DNA from: Gorsachius magnificus
Taxonomy: Eukaryota > Chordata > Aves > Pelecaniformes > Ardeidae
Length of the DNA stretch: 64,000 nucleotides
NCBI GenBank assembly: GCA_034008185.1
Contig: CM067086.1
Span: forward strand, 310,001 to 374,000
Reading direction: 5' to 3'
The position numbers and the translations under genes are program-made. The notes beneath the pieces are model-generated. The model worked only from the letters and a program-made list of their open reading frames with translations, was not told the DNA's origin and did not search any database. Positions within the stretch are counted from its first letter, which is position 1, and the number at the start of each line of letters is the position of its first letter. Shown piece by piece: positions 13,797 through 33,159 of this stretch.

Positions 13797-14775
13797 GTGA
13801 GACCCTACAATAACAAACCAGCGCAGGGAGACCCTGCAGCAACAGACCTAGGTGGGGGGAGACCCTACAATAACTAACCAGCATAGGGAGACCCTACAAT
13901 AACTAACCAGCATAGGGAGACCCTACAATAACTAACCAGCATAGGGAGACCCTACAATAACTAACCAGCATAGGGAGACCCTACAATAACAAACCAGCAT
14001 AGGGAGACCCTACAATAACTAACCGAACAAACCAGTATAGGGAGACCCTACAATAACAAACCAGCCCCAGGGACCCTATGTAATGCCCTGGGACAGCACC
14101 GAGCCCTAAAATAACACACAGCCCCTATAGGGCCCCAGACCCTACAATAACACCAGTGACCCTACAATAACACACAGCCCCCATAGGCCCCAGACCCTAC
14201 AATAACACCAGTGACCCTACAAAAACATACAGCCCCTGTAGTGCCCACGACCCTACAATAACACCAGTGACCCTACAATAACACACAGCCCCTATAGGGC
14301 CCCAGACCATACAATAACACCAGCGACCCTACAATAACATACAGCCCCCATAGCACCCCAGACCCTACAATAACACCAGCGACCCTACAATAACATACAG
14401 CCCCCATAGCACCCCAGACCCTACAATAACACCAGCGACCCTACAATAACATACAGCCCCCATAGCAACCCAGACCCTACAATAACTCCAGTGACCCTAC
14501 AATAACATACAGCCCCCATACGCACCCCAGACCCTACAATAACACCAGCGACCCTACAATAACATACAGCCCCCATAGCAACCCAGACCCTACAATAACT
14601 CCAGTGACCCTACAATAACATACAGCCCCCATAGCACCCCAGACCCTACAATAACACCAGCGACCCTACAATAACATACACCCCCATAGCACCCCAGACC
14701 CTACAATAACTCCAGTGACCCTACAATAACATACAGCTCCTGTAGTGCCCGCGACCCTACAATAACACCAGTGCC
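13797..14775. repeat. Two-tier satellite: 29-base then 56-base units sharing the core ACCCTACAATAAC
   Basis: The left part (13797-14060) is a 29-base unit, core ACCCTACAATAAC then TAACCAGCATAGGGAG. The right part (14100-14770) is about twelve copies of a 56-base unit that holds the core twice with different spacers (ATACAGCCCCCATAGC and ACCAGCG). It has much lower GC than its surroundings and lies in the gap between CARNS1 and RPS6KB2. Confidence 0.95.
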
Positions 14776-18500
<3,725 letters not shown>

Positions 18501-18720
18501 GGTGCCGAGGTGGGGGTGGGGGGGGGCCGGTGCCCCCCCCCCCCCCCGGGGGGGGGGGGGGGTGCCCTGCGATGCTGCTTGTGCTGTGGGCTGCCGCAGG
18601 CATGCCCCCCCCCCCACCCCCCAGCCCAGCGCTGCCCCCCGCCCCCCCCCCAGCTGCCAGGTGGGGATGGGTTTGGGGGAGTGGGGGGGGGGGGGGGGGG
18701 CCCGGCTGCTGGAGGTGCCA

Positions 18721-18726
18721 ATTAAA
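18721..18726 (+). terminator. Polyadenylation signal ATTAAA of RPS6KB2
   Basis: ATTAAA about 220 bases after the last recognisable RPS6KB2 codons, in an otherwise G/C-only tract. Common variant of AATAAA; assignment is by position and strand. Confidence 0.65.
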
Positions 18727-18789
18727 GGACTTTGATGAGGCCGCACTGGTCCCTGTGCTGGGGGGGGGGGGGGGGCGACCATATCCCCG

Positions 18790-18935
18790 ACCAGGGTGGG
18801 GCTGCGGGCTCCGCCCAGGCCCCGCCCCCTTTATCAGGCCCCGCCCCCTCCGCAGGGCCTTTGCCTCCCTTGTCGCGCCCTTCCCCTTAGCCCCGCCCCC
18901 TTCCCATCACGCCCCGCCCCCTGAGAGACTGGCAG
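18790..18935. repeat. CCCCGCCCC-rich spacer between RPS6KB2 and PTPRCAP
   Basis: Repeated GGCCCCGCCCCCTTT/TCC blocks, resembling clustered SP1 boxes, in the tail-to-tail gap. No gene seen. Confidence 0.6.
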
Positions 18936-18958
18936 CCCTAGGTGGGCAGAGGCGTTCT

Positions 18959-18964
18959 TTTATT
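18959..18964 (-). terminator. Polyadenylation signal AATAAA of PTPRCAP
   Basis: TTTATT on the plus strand, about 440 bases past the PTPRCAP stop. The 3' untranslated region it implies contains the minisatellite at 19020-19390. Confidence 0.7.
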
Positions 18965-19019
18965 GGTCAGTGTCCAGGGCCGTGCAGCCAATCAGCAGTG
19001 GCAGGCAAGGGGCGGGGCT

Positions 19020-19390
19020 CCCGGGGGGGCGGGTCCTCGGGGGGGTGTCCCCGCTGGGGGGGGGGGGGGCGGGGGTGTCCCCATTGGGGGCGTCTGGAGG
19101 GGGTGTCCTCGTTGGTGGGGGGTCCTCTGGGGGGGGCTGTCCCCATTGGGGGCTCTGGAGGGGGTGTCGTGGGGGGGGGTCCTCTGGGGGGGGTCCCCAC
19201 TGGGGGGGGGGGCCCCGTTGGGGGGTGTTCCTCTGGGGGGGGGGGTGTCTTGGGGGCCTCTGGGGGGGTGCCCCTGGTGGGGGGTCCGGGGGGGGGCCCT
19301 TGGGGGGGGGGGTGTTGTCCTCTGGGGGGGGTTCCCCATGGGGAGGGGTTGTCCCGGTGGGGGGGCGGTCCTCCTGAGGGGGGGGACAGG
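19020..19390. repeat. GGGGGTGTCCTC minisatellite in PTPRCAP 3' UTR
   Basis: Diverged tandem units of GGGGGGTGTCC(T)C plus ATTGGGGG or CTCTGGGGG. On the minus strand (mRNA sense) the units are C-rich. Confidence 0.85.
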
Positions 19391-19402
19391 ACCCCAGGGG
19401 CA

Positions 19403-20960
19403 TCACAGGGCAGTGACGTGGGGCCGCGCGTCCCCCCAGGCCGCCGTCCCCGAGAAGGCATGGAGGTCGCTGAGCAGGGCTTCGGCGCTGCCCCCCGCCG
19501 CCGGCCCCCCGCCCAGGGGGCTCTCCCCGGCCTGGGGGGCTGCCTCGGCCTTCCGTTCCTCCTGATCTTCCTCCTGCTCATCCTCTTCCTCCCGCTTTTC
19601 CTCCTCCTCCTGCTTTTCCTCCTCTTCCTCCTCTTCCTCCTCTGGCCGCTGCTCCTGGCTCCACGGCATCAGCTCTTCCTCCTCACCCCGGGGGGCCGCC
19701 GCCACGTCCCCGTCCCCATGACAGGGCTGCCCCATGGGGCCACTTCGTCCCTGCAGCCGGTGCCAGTGTTCCCGCAGCAGCGCCAGGGCCCGCCGGCCCA
19801 TGGGCCGAGGATGGTAGCGCCCGGCTGAGAGCCGGCAGAGGTGATGCCAGGCCACGGCCAGCCCCACCGCCAGGCAGAGCAGGACCCCCAGCAAGGCCCC
19901 CACTGTCCGGTCGCTTCGGCTCCCCACCGGTTCCCCCGCCGCCACCAGCTTGGCCAGCACCAGCAGCAGCGGCGGGCACGGCCACGGCCACGCTCCAGCC
20001 TGCGGGTGAGGGCAGCGGGGTCACCGCCATGTGCTTGGCACCCGGCCCAGCCCTTCCCAGCCCTGGGGTGACTGCCCCATCCCAGAAAGTGGGGTAGGGC
20101 CAGGGCGAAGGGCAGCGGGGGCCCCGGGGACAAGGAGGCGGCCGTGCCCCTCGCCCGCCGGCGGTGGGTGCCGGGTGGGTGGGTGGGTGGGTGGCCAGCC
20201 GGTGCAGGGCTGGCCCCGTGACGGGAAGCTGCGGTCGGCGGGCGCCGCAGCACCTGCGGGTGCCGGGGGAGAGGAGCCGGGTCCTGCCACCCCCACACTG
20301 CGTTTGCATGGGACCGGGCCACCCTGCGCGGCTGCGCAGCCCCACAGCACCCCCACAGCAGCCCTTGCTCCTTCCCACAGCACTGCAGCCCCATAGAACC
20401 CCCACCCCGTGGCTCCGGCCTCACCCCCCCCACCCTGCACCCCCCAGCCCCCAGCCTACACCCCCAGCCTCACCCTGCTGCCCTCAACCCCTGAACCTGT
20501 CCCCCAAACCCACCCTGCTGCCCTCAACCCCCTCCCCCCCCCCAAACCCCCCCCTCAACCCCCGAACCTGTCCCCCAAACCCGCCCCCCCCAGCTGCCCC
20601 AACCCCTAACCGTCCCCCAAACCCGCCCCCCCCAGCCCCACCCTGCTGCCCTTAACCCCCAAACCTGTCCCCCAAACCTGCCCCCCCCCCCCCCGGGCCC
20701 CCCCCCTCAGACCCTGGGGGCAGCACCAGCTGGGGGGGGGTGGGGGGTGGGGGGGGTGGGTAAGCCAAATTTGAATTAAGCACAGCCACACCACCCCCCC
20801 CCCCCCAACTTAGTGGGGGAAACTGAGGCTGGAGAAGGGCCCTTCCCACACCCCCCACCCAACCCCAGCTCACCCCCAATTCTGGGGGATGCCCCCCACC
20901 GCTCCCCCAGGTCCCAATCCCCCCAATTCCCATCCTGCCTGGTTTTGGGGTGCTTACCAT
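19403..20960 (-). CDS. PTPRCAP: Protein tyrosine phosphatase receptor type C-associated protein (CD45-AP)
   Basis: Small single-pass membrane phosphoprotein that associates with CD45 in lymphocytes. Two exons: ATG at 20958-20960 as the last codon before a GTAAGC donor, then 19403-19999 in phase, giving 199 residues (human about 206). The order is a leucine-rich signal peptide (PPLLLVLAKL), a short extracellular part, a membrane segment around residues 36-56 (ALLGVLLCLAVGLAVAW), then a cytoplasmic region with a Glu-rich tract. The C-terminus GGSAEALLSDLHAF...HVTAL is the family signature. It lies tail-to-tail with RPS6KB2, as in mammals. Confidence 0.95.
20001..20950. other. PTPRCAP intron 1
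   Basis: Unique sequence at 20000-20400, then a CCCCCAAACCTGTCCCCCAA / CCCTCAACCC tandem array at 20430-20700 and G-run sequence to 20800. No exon was recognised inside. Confidence 0.6.
20430..20700. repeat. ACCTGTCCCCCAAACC minisatellite
   Basis: Tandem C/A-rich units (CCCCCAAACCCGCCCCCC, TGCTGCCCTCAACCCC) within the PTPRCAP intron. Confidence 0.85.
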
Positions 20961-21599
20961 CAGCAGGTGCTGCCGGAGCAGGATTCGATGCTGCAGGCGC
21001 GAGCTGTGCTGGGGGGGGGGGGGGGGGGGGGGGCCCCCCCGACACTTCCTGCCCCCGCGCAGCGGATGTATGGGTGCAGGGGGGGATGCGGTGCTGTGCA
21101 TCTCCTCCCCGCCTACCCAAAATGCACCCAGGGCCCTGGAAACCTGGGGTGGCTGCCAGCCGGGGGGACCCTGAACACACACCCCACACCCCCCCCCAGC
21201 TGTTCCCCGCTTTCCGCCATGGCCCCGGGGTCACCGCTGACCCCCCCCCCCCCCCCCCCGGCGCTGCACCCAGCTCTCTGGGGACACCAATCCCCTGGGG
21301 GACACTGAGGGGTCCCCGCCACGCAGGGTGATGGGGCACACGCATACGGGGGTCCCCTGCCCCACAGCACAGCTTGGGGGGGGGGGGGGGGGATGACACA
21401 CAACACCCCCCTGGGGTACATGCTGCCCCCCCCCGTGTCCCCCCATTTCCTTCCTGAGGCGGGCGAGCTCGTACCGGTGCCTGCTGCGCCTTCCTGTCCC
21501 CCCCATCCTCCCCTGCAGCCTTCAGAGCCCCCCAACCCCACAGTGAACCCCCCAAAGCCCCCCCCCCCAGCCCCCGGCCTTACTTTTCTTATAAAGTCC
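20961..21599. other. PTPRCAP 5' exon/upstream region and CORO1B downstream gap
   Basis: Contains the PTPRCAP first exon leading to ATG at 20960 and its presumed promoter, with several poly-G tracts (21010-21032, 21376-21392). No further gene recognised; short open frames here are G/C-run artefacts. Confidence 0.5.
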
Positions 21600-21605
21600 T
21601 TTATT
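21600..21605 (-). terminator. Polyadenylation signal AATAAA of CORO1B
   Basis: TTTATT on the plus strand, about 510 bases after the CORO1B stop, inside a small AT-richer island (21585-21640) in otherwise G-rich sequence. Confidence 0.75.
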
Positions 21606-22114
21606 TGGAGTGAAAATATAGTTTTTGACCCTGCACTTTAAGGGGGGGGACGGACACAAGGAGGGGAGTGAAAAGAGGCCCCCAAAATATAGGGGGGACA
21701 ATATTCCACAGTTGGGGGGGGGCAGATCATGCCTTGCCCCACAGGAATGGGGGAAGACCCCCCCCCCATGCCCCAGGGATAGGGGGAGCAGGGGGTAGTG
21801 TTTGATCCCAGGAGCAGCCCCCCAGCCCAAGGAGATGGGGGGGGGGGGCAGGAATGGTCCATGATTTGGGGGGGGGGGGGGAAGGGCAGCACCCAGTAAG
21901 GCAATGGGGGTGAGGGGGGAGCTGCCAGAGGGGCCGCCCAAGGTGGGGAAGGAGCGGGCGGGGGACCCCAGGGCGGGGGGGTGAGGGTTTGGGGGACCCT
22001 GGGGGCACAGGCGTGGTCCCTGGGAGGTTGGGAGGGGGGGAGGTGGGACGCACGGAGGGGGCCCCCCCCCCCCGCCCCGGCCGTGGTGCCCCGGGGTGGG
22101 GTGTGGGGGGGTCC

Positions 22115-26995
<4,881 letters not shown>

Positions 26996-27229
26996 CGTGT
27001 GGGGTGGGGCCGGGCATAGGTCCCCTGTGGGCACCCACTGAGCCTGCCTGTGCCCCTGGTCCCACTGAGCCCCCTGGTCTTCATGGGTGGGCGGGGGGCT
27101 TGGCCCAGGTGTGGGGTCTGGGGGGATCCCCCAGCCGGGGGCACAGTGGGGACATGGGGGACGCCCGGCCCCGGGACACCCCACAGCCGTGCCGGGTGGG
27201 GACAGGGCCAGCAGCTCATGGAGCTGCCA

Positions 27230-27660
27230 GTGGGGACCCCAGGGGGACCAGTGGTGGGTGGCACAGGGGTGACGGCAGGGGTGGCACAGGGGAGACGGCG
27301 GTGGGTGGCACAGGGGTGATGGCAGTGGGTGGCACAAGGGTGACAGTGGTGGGTGGCACAGGGGTGACAGCAGTGGGTGGCACAGAGGGGACCATGGTGG
27401 GTGGCACAGAGTTGATGGCAGCAGGTGGCACAGGGGTGACAGTGGTGGGTGGCACAGGGGTGACAGCAGTGGGTGGCACAAGGGTGACAGTGGTGGGTGG
27501 CACAGAGTTGATGGCAGCAGGTGGCACAGGGGTGACAGTGGTGGGTGGCACAGGGGTGACAGCAGTGGGTGGCACAGAGGTGACCATGGTGGGTGGCACA
27601 GAGGTGATGGCGTGGGTGGCACAGGGGTGAGGGCGGGTGGCACAGGGTGAGGGGGGTGGC
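27230..27660. repeat. GTGGCACAGGGGTGACAGTG minisatellite, overlaps GPR152 tail
   Basis: About 18-20 copies of GGTGGCACAGGGGTGAC(A/G)GCAGT, about 21-24 bases. In the sense of GPR152 it encodes Pro/Thr/Val-rich repeats (PPTTVTPVPP type in one frame, His/Cys-rich in another). Confidence 0.93.
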
Positions 27661-27719
27661 AAGAGGTGCGGTGGGCGGCACAGAGGTGACCTGGTGGGTA
27701 GGGGGGGGGGGGGGGGGGG

Positions 27720-28590
27720 GGGGCACAGAGGTGCCGGTGGCCGGTGGCCCACGGGCGATTGCGGGCCGCAGCAGGCGGGCGAGGCGGTGGCAGGCGCCGG
27801 AGGCGAGCAGCAGGTAGAGGCAGGGGTTGAGGCAGCTGCTGAGGTTGAAGGCCAGCCCCAGCAGGTAGAGGAGGGGGCCGGGGGGCCGGGGGGCCACCAG
27901 CTGCAGCAGCTGGGCCACCTGGAAGGGAAGATGCAGCAGCACGTAGGCGCTCAGCGTGGCCGCCACGATGCACTGGAAACGGGCGGGCGGGGCGCCGTGG
28001 CCACGCCGGCAGCGGGCCAGCACCAGGGTGGCCCCGTGGCAAGTGACCACCACGCCGAAGGGCAGCAGCCCCTCCAGCACCACCCCAGCCAGCGCATGGG
28101 CACCTCCCCCCCCTCTCGCTACGGCACACCACCCCACGCTACAACCGCTCGCCGCCAGCCAGGCGCCCGTGCACAACGCCGCCGGTAACCGGGCTGGCCG
28201 CCGGCACCGGTACCAGAGCGGGGCGGCCACCAGCAGGCAGCGGTCCAAGCTGATGGCCGCCAGCAAGAAGAGCCCGCTGTAGTAGCCCAAGCCGTAGAGG
28301 AACTGGTGGAGGCGGCACAGCGGGGTCCCCAGCAGCCACCGGTGACGGTGGGCCAGCGACCAGATCTGCAGGACTGAGTTGGCGAGGAAGAGGAAGTCGG
28401 AGGCGGCCAGGCTGAAGATGAAGGCGGCCAGTCCCCGGCACCGCAGGCGCCAGCCCGTCAGCCAGAGGGTGAAGGCGTTGGCGGGCAACCCCAGCACCAC
28501 GAAGGCCACCAGCAGCTGCGTGTCCCATGGCAGGGTGCTGGGGCGCAGCGGGGACAGGCCGGGGGGCAGCGTGCCATTCGGGGGCTCCAT
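27720..28590 (-). CDS. GPR152: Orphan G protein-coupled receptor GPR152 (receptor core; tail end uncertain)
   Basis: Rhodopsin-class orphan receptor of unknown ligand. Single coding exon, ATG at 28588-28590; the N-terminus MEPPNGT has a glycosylation site. Seven hydrophobic segments are visible, with LGLPANAFTLWL (TM1), SLAASDFLFLANS (TM2), YSGLFLLAAISLDRCLL (TM3, DRC in place of DRY), TLSAYVLLHLPFQVAQLL (TM6) and LNPCLYLLLASG (TM7, NPxxY-like). The block SGLFLLAAISLDRCLL and the place between CORO1B and CABP4 identify it. After the core a poly-G run (27700-27722) of uncertain length leads into minisatellite; depending on its length the frame ends at 27216 or as far as 26668. Confidence 0.88.
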
Positions 28591-29499
28591 CGCCTGGGGG
28601 GCCGGCCCTGCGGGCAGCGCAGGTGGCTCAGGGCTGCAGGAAGGGGGTGTCCCCCCCCCCCCCCCTTCCCATGCACCCCCCCCGTACCCCCCGCTCACCT
28701 CCATGCCCTGTGGCATCCCTGTCCCCCACCGGCTGTGCCCACCGAGTCCTTCATGCCCTGGCCAAGCCCAGGGGCACCCCACCAGCCGCTACCCTGGGGG
28801 TCCGGGGCAGTAAATAGCGTAGGACCTACCTTAATGGCGGGGAGAGCTCAGCTGGAGGCGGCAGGTGGGGGGCACCAGGTTGTGGGGTGCCCTATATGTG
28901 GGAGCAGGTGGGAGGGGCTGCAGTTTTGATGCCCCGCCCACTATCCCCCCCCCCTCCCCCCAGCAGTGACCCCCCCCAATCTCTCCCTCAGCCCCAGCAC
29001 TGACCCTGTGGGGAGCTCGAGGCGGGGGGTGGAAACCCAGCCCTGCCTCAGTTTCCCCACCCGGCAGGGGGGCGCGGGGAGCCCATTGCCTGCCAGGGCA
29101 GGGCGGCTGCGGGCGAAGCGGAAGGGGCCCCCGCTATCACCGCTCCGGGACGGTGGCGTGGGGCAGAGGGACAGCCGTGGGGCAGGACCCCCTCCGAACC
29201 CATGGCCACCCAGTGCTGGCCACCATGGGGCATGGGGTTGGGGGTGCTGGGGCAGGGGGGAGCCCCCCCGAGTGGGGGTGTGGGGACCCACGCGCCGTGG
29301 CTGTGCCGGTGGGTGCGTGTGGGGGCCAGTGCGGTGGTTCCCCATCTCCCTGTCATGCGCTGGCTTCCTGCTGCCACCCGCCCTGCGGCTGCCGAGCCGG
29401 ACGATGGTATCGCGGGGACACGGGGGGGCCGGGGGCCTGCGCCCGCCGCGGCACCCGCCGTTGCCACGTCCCTGCCGCAGGGGGGGTCCCTGGGCGGGG

Positions 29500-29780
29500 G
29501 ACGGGCATCTGGGCTGGGGACGCAGCTGGGGACCATGGGGTGGGAGCGCTGGGGACGTGGGGTGGTGCTGGGGACACTGGGGTGGCCATGGGTGGGAGCA
29601 CTGGGGACGGGTGGGGGGGGGACGCTGGGGTGGCCGTGGGTGGGAGCACTGGGGACACTGGGGTGGCTGTGGGGCAGGAATGCTGGGGACGGGGGTGGCC
29701 GGGGGGGGGGGGTGTGGGGAGCTGGGGGCCTGGGTGACACTGGGGACTGGGGGGACTGGGTGGGCAGGGGCGGGGGTGCT
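29500..29780. repeat. CTGGGGACGGGGGTGGCCATGG minisatellite
   Basis: About nine units of GGGGTGGCCGTGGGTGGGAG and CACTGGGGAC, 30-45 bases each. Confidence 0.85.
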
Positions 29781-29910
29781 GGGGCGGGGGGGGCCGGACC
29801 GGGGACGTGGTGCTGGGGACCCTGCTGGTGGCAGGGGGTCCTGTGGCCACGTGGCTGTGCCCTGGTGCGAGGCCATGGAGGGCGGTGGTGTCTGGTGGCC
29901 GTTTCCTGCC

Positions 29911-29930
29911 GCTAATCACCGCTAATTGGC
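29911..29930 (+). promoter_or_regulatory. Paired TAAT homeobox sites upstream of CABP4
   Basis: GCTAATCACC GCTAATTGGC lies about 150 bases upstream of the CABP4 ATG. TAATC-type sites are bound by the photoreceptor factors CRX/OTX2; CABP4 is known as a photoreceptor synaptic gene. Function is inferred from motif and place. Confidence 0.4.
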
Positions 29931-30077
29931 TTTGCCCTGCCCTGGGCCAGCGAGCCCACGGGGGCGGGGGCCACGTCAGGGCGTAAGAGGATTTCCCTGC
30001 CTCCTTCTTAAGGCTCGGTCGCCCCGGCGCCCCGCTCCTCGCCCGCCCGCCTGCCCACCCGACCCGGCCCCGGCCCC

Positions 30078-32733
30078 ATGCCACGCACCCGGGGGGACAA
30101 GGCGACCCCCAAGGACACGGAGGTCCCAGGCAAGGGGAAAGGGGGGGAGGTGGGCGAGAAAACCTCCAAAGCCCCCGAGGACGGCAGCCCCCCGGGCACC
30201 AAGAGCCCTGGCTCCGAATCCCGGCACAGCAGCCACGGGCAGAAGAATGGCAAGAAGGTGCCTGGGGACCCCCATGCCGCTGCCGTCAAGACCTACTCCC
30301 CCTTCCTCAACACCGTCTTCGGCAAGGTGGGGACACCAGGCAGGACACGGGGTGGGGGGCGCAGGGGATGGAGGGGACACGGGGACGAGGTGGGGGATAC
30401 TGTGGGACCCTGGGGATGGAGGGAAAAATGGGGCACTGGGGATGGGGACGGGGACAGTCCTGGGACCCGGGGATGGAGGGGACGTGGGGGAGTGGTGGTT
30501 GGGGACCGGGACTTTGGGGATGGAGGGAAAAATGGGGCACTGGGAATGGGGACAGGGACAGTCCTGGGACCCTGGGGATGGAGGGGACGTGGGGGCAGTG
30601 GGGATTGGGTTGGGGACACTCCGGGACTTTGGGGATGGAGGGAAAAATGGGGCACTGGGATGGGGACAGGGACAGTCCTGGGACCCTGGGGATGGAGGGG
30701 ACGTGGGGGTAAGGGCCTGGGACCCTGGGGAGGAGGGGACGTGGGGGTAGTGATGGGTTGGGGACGCTCCGGGACCTTGGGGATGGAGGGGGACACCCAG
30801 GGGGACAGCCCGGGAAGGAGGACCCGAGCCCTCCACAGGGGGGCCATGTGCTGTCCCCAAATCTCCAGGACCGTGGATCACCCTTGGCAGCACCCATGGG
30901 TGCTGGGCAAATCCCATGTGGAGTCTGGGGGTCCTGGGCTGGGGCAGCCCCGGGGGGGGTGGTGGTGGGAGAGGGGACCTGGGGGCCGGGGCGGGGTGGG
31001 CTGGGGTTGCAGGCACCGGCCAGGGCAGGGCTTTGCCTCCAATCCCTCTAATCCCTCCCGCCGGAGTTAATTTTGGCCCACGCTTAACGAAGGTGACACC
31101 GTGGTTTGCTGGGGGAGGGGGGGGGCAGGGAGGGCAGGCATCAGGACTGACCTGGGTCTAATTCTGCCCCCACCCCACGTGCACCCAGGAGCGGGAGCTG
31201 TCACCAGAGGAGCTGGACGGTGAGCGGGGGGGACGGGCTGCCCAGGGTGGGCGTGGTGCCAGGGAGACCCCCACGCCTGACGGGGACCGCGGGCCCCCCC
31301 TCCGTGTCCCCCGGGTGTTGCGGGCAGAGCTGCTGGATGCCTTCAAGGAGTTCGACACAGACCAGGATGGGTTCATCAGCTACAAGGACCTGGGCGCCTG
31401 CATGCGTACCCTGGGGTACATGCCCACCGAGATGGAGCCATCGAGATCTCCCACACATCAAGAGAGGAGTGAGCTGGGGCCGGGGGGCCGGGGGGGGGGG
31501 GGGGCCCGGGGGGTTTGTGCAGATGATGGGGCCAAAGCTGCGGGAGGAGACGGCCCACATGGTGGGCGTGAGGGAGCTCAAGATCGCCTTCCGGGAGGTA
31601 CGGCCACCGCCATGGGGGGACCGCGCCACGGGGGGACCACGGCCATGGAGGTGGCCACGGGCGTGGAGGGGACAGCCACCATGGGGAGACCACGGGGAGA
31701 CCATGGGGAGATGAGCACGGGGGAACAGTGACCATGGGAGTGACCACAGGCATGGAGGGGACAGCGACCATGGGGAGGCCACGGGGTGACCGTGACCATG
31801 GGAGTGACCACAGGCATGGAGGGGACAGCGACCATGGGGAGGCCATGGGGTGACCATGACCATGGGAGTGACCACGACCATGGGAATGACCACAACCATG
31901 GGAATGACCACACAGGGGTGACCACAGGCATGGAGGGGACACTGACCGTGGGGTGACCATGGGGTGACCATGACCATGGGAGTGACCACGACCATGGGAG
32001 TGACCACAGGCATGGAGGGGACAGCGACCATGGGGAGGCCGTGGGGTGACCATGACCATGGGAGTGACCACAGGCATGGGAATGACCACACAGGGGTGAC
32101 CACAGGCATGGAGGGGACACTGACCATGGGGTGACCATGGGAGTGACCACAACCATGGGAGTGACCACAACCATGGGAATGACCACAACCATGGGAATGA
32201 CCACACAGGGGTGACCACAGGCAGGAGGGGCCTACCAGGGGTGACCGGGAGTGACCACAACCATGGGAGTGAGCACAGCCATGGAGGGGACACTGACCAT
32301 GGGGTGACCATGACCACAGTGGTTGGTGACCATGGGGCTGACGGCAAGCAGACCAGGGGGGTGACCATGGCCCTGGAGGGAGGGTGGTGGGGCGGGTGGG
32401 GAGGGTGCCCCCCCCCCCCAACCTGTGGATGCCACAGTTCGACGTGAACGGGGACGGGGGATCAGCAGCGCGGAGATGCGGGCGGCCATCGCGGCGCTGC
32501 TGGGGGAGCAGCTGAAGGCGCAGGAGGTGGATGAGATCCTGCAGGACGTCGACCTCAATGGGGACGGGCACGTGGACTTCGACGGTGAGGGCCCCCCCTG
32601 ATTCTTTGCAGCCCCCCTCCACCCCCCCGACCCGTGGCGCGTGGCTGGGAGCTGCGAAGGGCGGCTCAGCCCCGGGTCCCCTCACACCCTCCTCCCTCGC
32701 CCCACAGAGTTCGTTATGATGGCATCCCGGTAA
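30078..32733 (+). CDS. CABP4: Calcium-binding protein 4 (CaBP4), with lesions around EF-hand 2
   Basis: Calmodulin-like sensor that tunes Cav1.4 channels at photoreceptor synapses. Exons: 30078-30326 (Lys/Gly/Ser-rich N-terminal region ending [11 protein letters not shown]), 31189-31219 ([10 protein letters not shown]), 31328-31468 (EF1 loop [12 protein letters not shown], then [14 protein letters not shown]), about 31510-31597 ([16 protein letters not shown]), 32438-32584 (EF3 loop DVNGDG, EF4 loop [11 protein letters not shown]), 32708-32733 ([11 protein letters not shown]). The long basic N-terminus and [12 protein letters not shown] fit CaBP4 and the place next to GPR152 agrees. The EF2 region lacks single bases and the start of its exon is lost in a G run. 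Confidence 0.93.
30340..30790. repeat. GGGGATGGAGGGAAAAATGG minisatellite in CABP4 intron 1
   Basis: Four or five copies of a unit of about 125 bases holding GGGGACAGTCCTGGGACCC, GGGGATGGAGGGGACGTGG and GGAAAAATGGGGCACTGGG. Confidence 0.9.
31640..32330. repeat. GACCATGGGAGTGACCACAG minisatellite in CABP4 intron
   Basis: About 25-30 units built on TGACCATGGGAGTGACCAC and GGCATGGAGGGGACA; GACCATGG and NcoI-like CCATGG recur throughout. Lies between the exons carrying EF2 and EF3. Confidence 0.93.
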
Positions 32734-32928
32734 CAAGCCCCCCCCTCTCCCCATCCTTGTCAGGCGCTCCCTGTCTGGCTGCCCAGCCCAACATCTCTGC
32801 CATCGTTAGGGCTCAGAGTGAACAGCTGGAGCTGAGCCCGCGCCCGGGGGCGGGGCAGACATGAGACCCCCGACCCCAAGAGCCCCCGGGGTGGTGGCAG
32901 GGCCGGGGGGGAGGGCTGGGGGCACCCA

Positions 32929-32934
32929 ATAAAC
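32929..32934 (+). terminator. Polyadenylation signal AATAAA of CABP4
   Basis: CCCAATAAACC about 195 bases after the CABP4 stop on the same strand. Confidence 0.85.
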
Positions 32935-33159
32935 CCCCTTGGTCAGAGCTGGAGGTGAGCGTCTGTTGGTTGTTGGGAGGGGAGGCAGGGGGGGCATGGG
33001 GGGTGCGCGGGGGAGGCGGGGGGCACGGCTCAGCGCTTGGGGGCGGGGGGGGGCCCATGGGGGCCGGGGACAGGGACAGCGGCTGCTCCTCCCCAGGGGC
33101 CACTCAGCCATGGCACCCATGCAGGCGGCCCTGGGGGGGGCGGGGGTGCGGGGGGGGAA
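32935..33159. other. CABP4 downstream spacer
   Basis: G-rich unique sequence between the CABP4 polyadenylation signal and the 20-base minisatellite; no gene recognised. Confidence 0.6.

Larger units (their letters stand above)
28600..30077. other. GPR152-CABP4 head-to-head intergenic region
   Basis: Contains GPR152 upstream sequence, moderately unique DNA (28800-29480), a G-rich minisatellite (29500-29760) and the CABP4 promoter region near 29.9-30.07 kb. No additional exon was recognised. Confidence 0.55.

Noticed and set aside
30078..32733. CABP2 or another CaBP as identity of the EF-hand gene
   Set aside because: The long basic non-EF N-terminus ending [11 protein letters not shown], the [12 protein letters not shown] block and the position next to GPR152 and CORO1B all favour CABP4.
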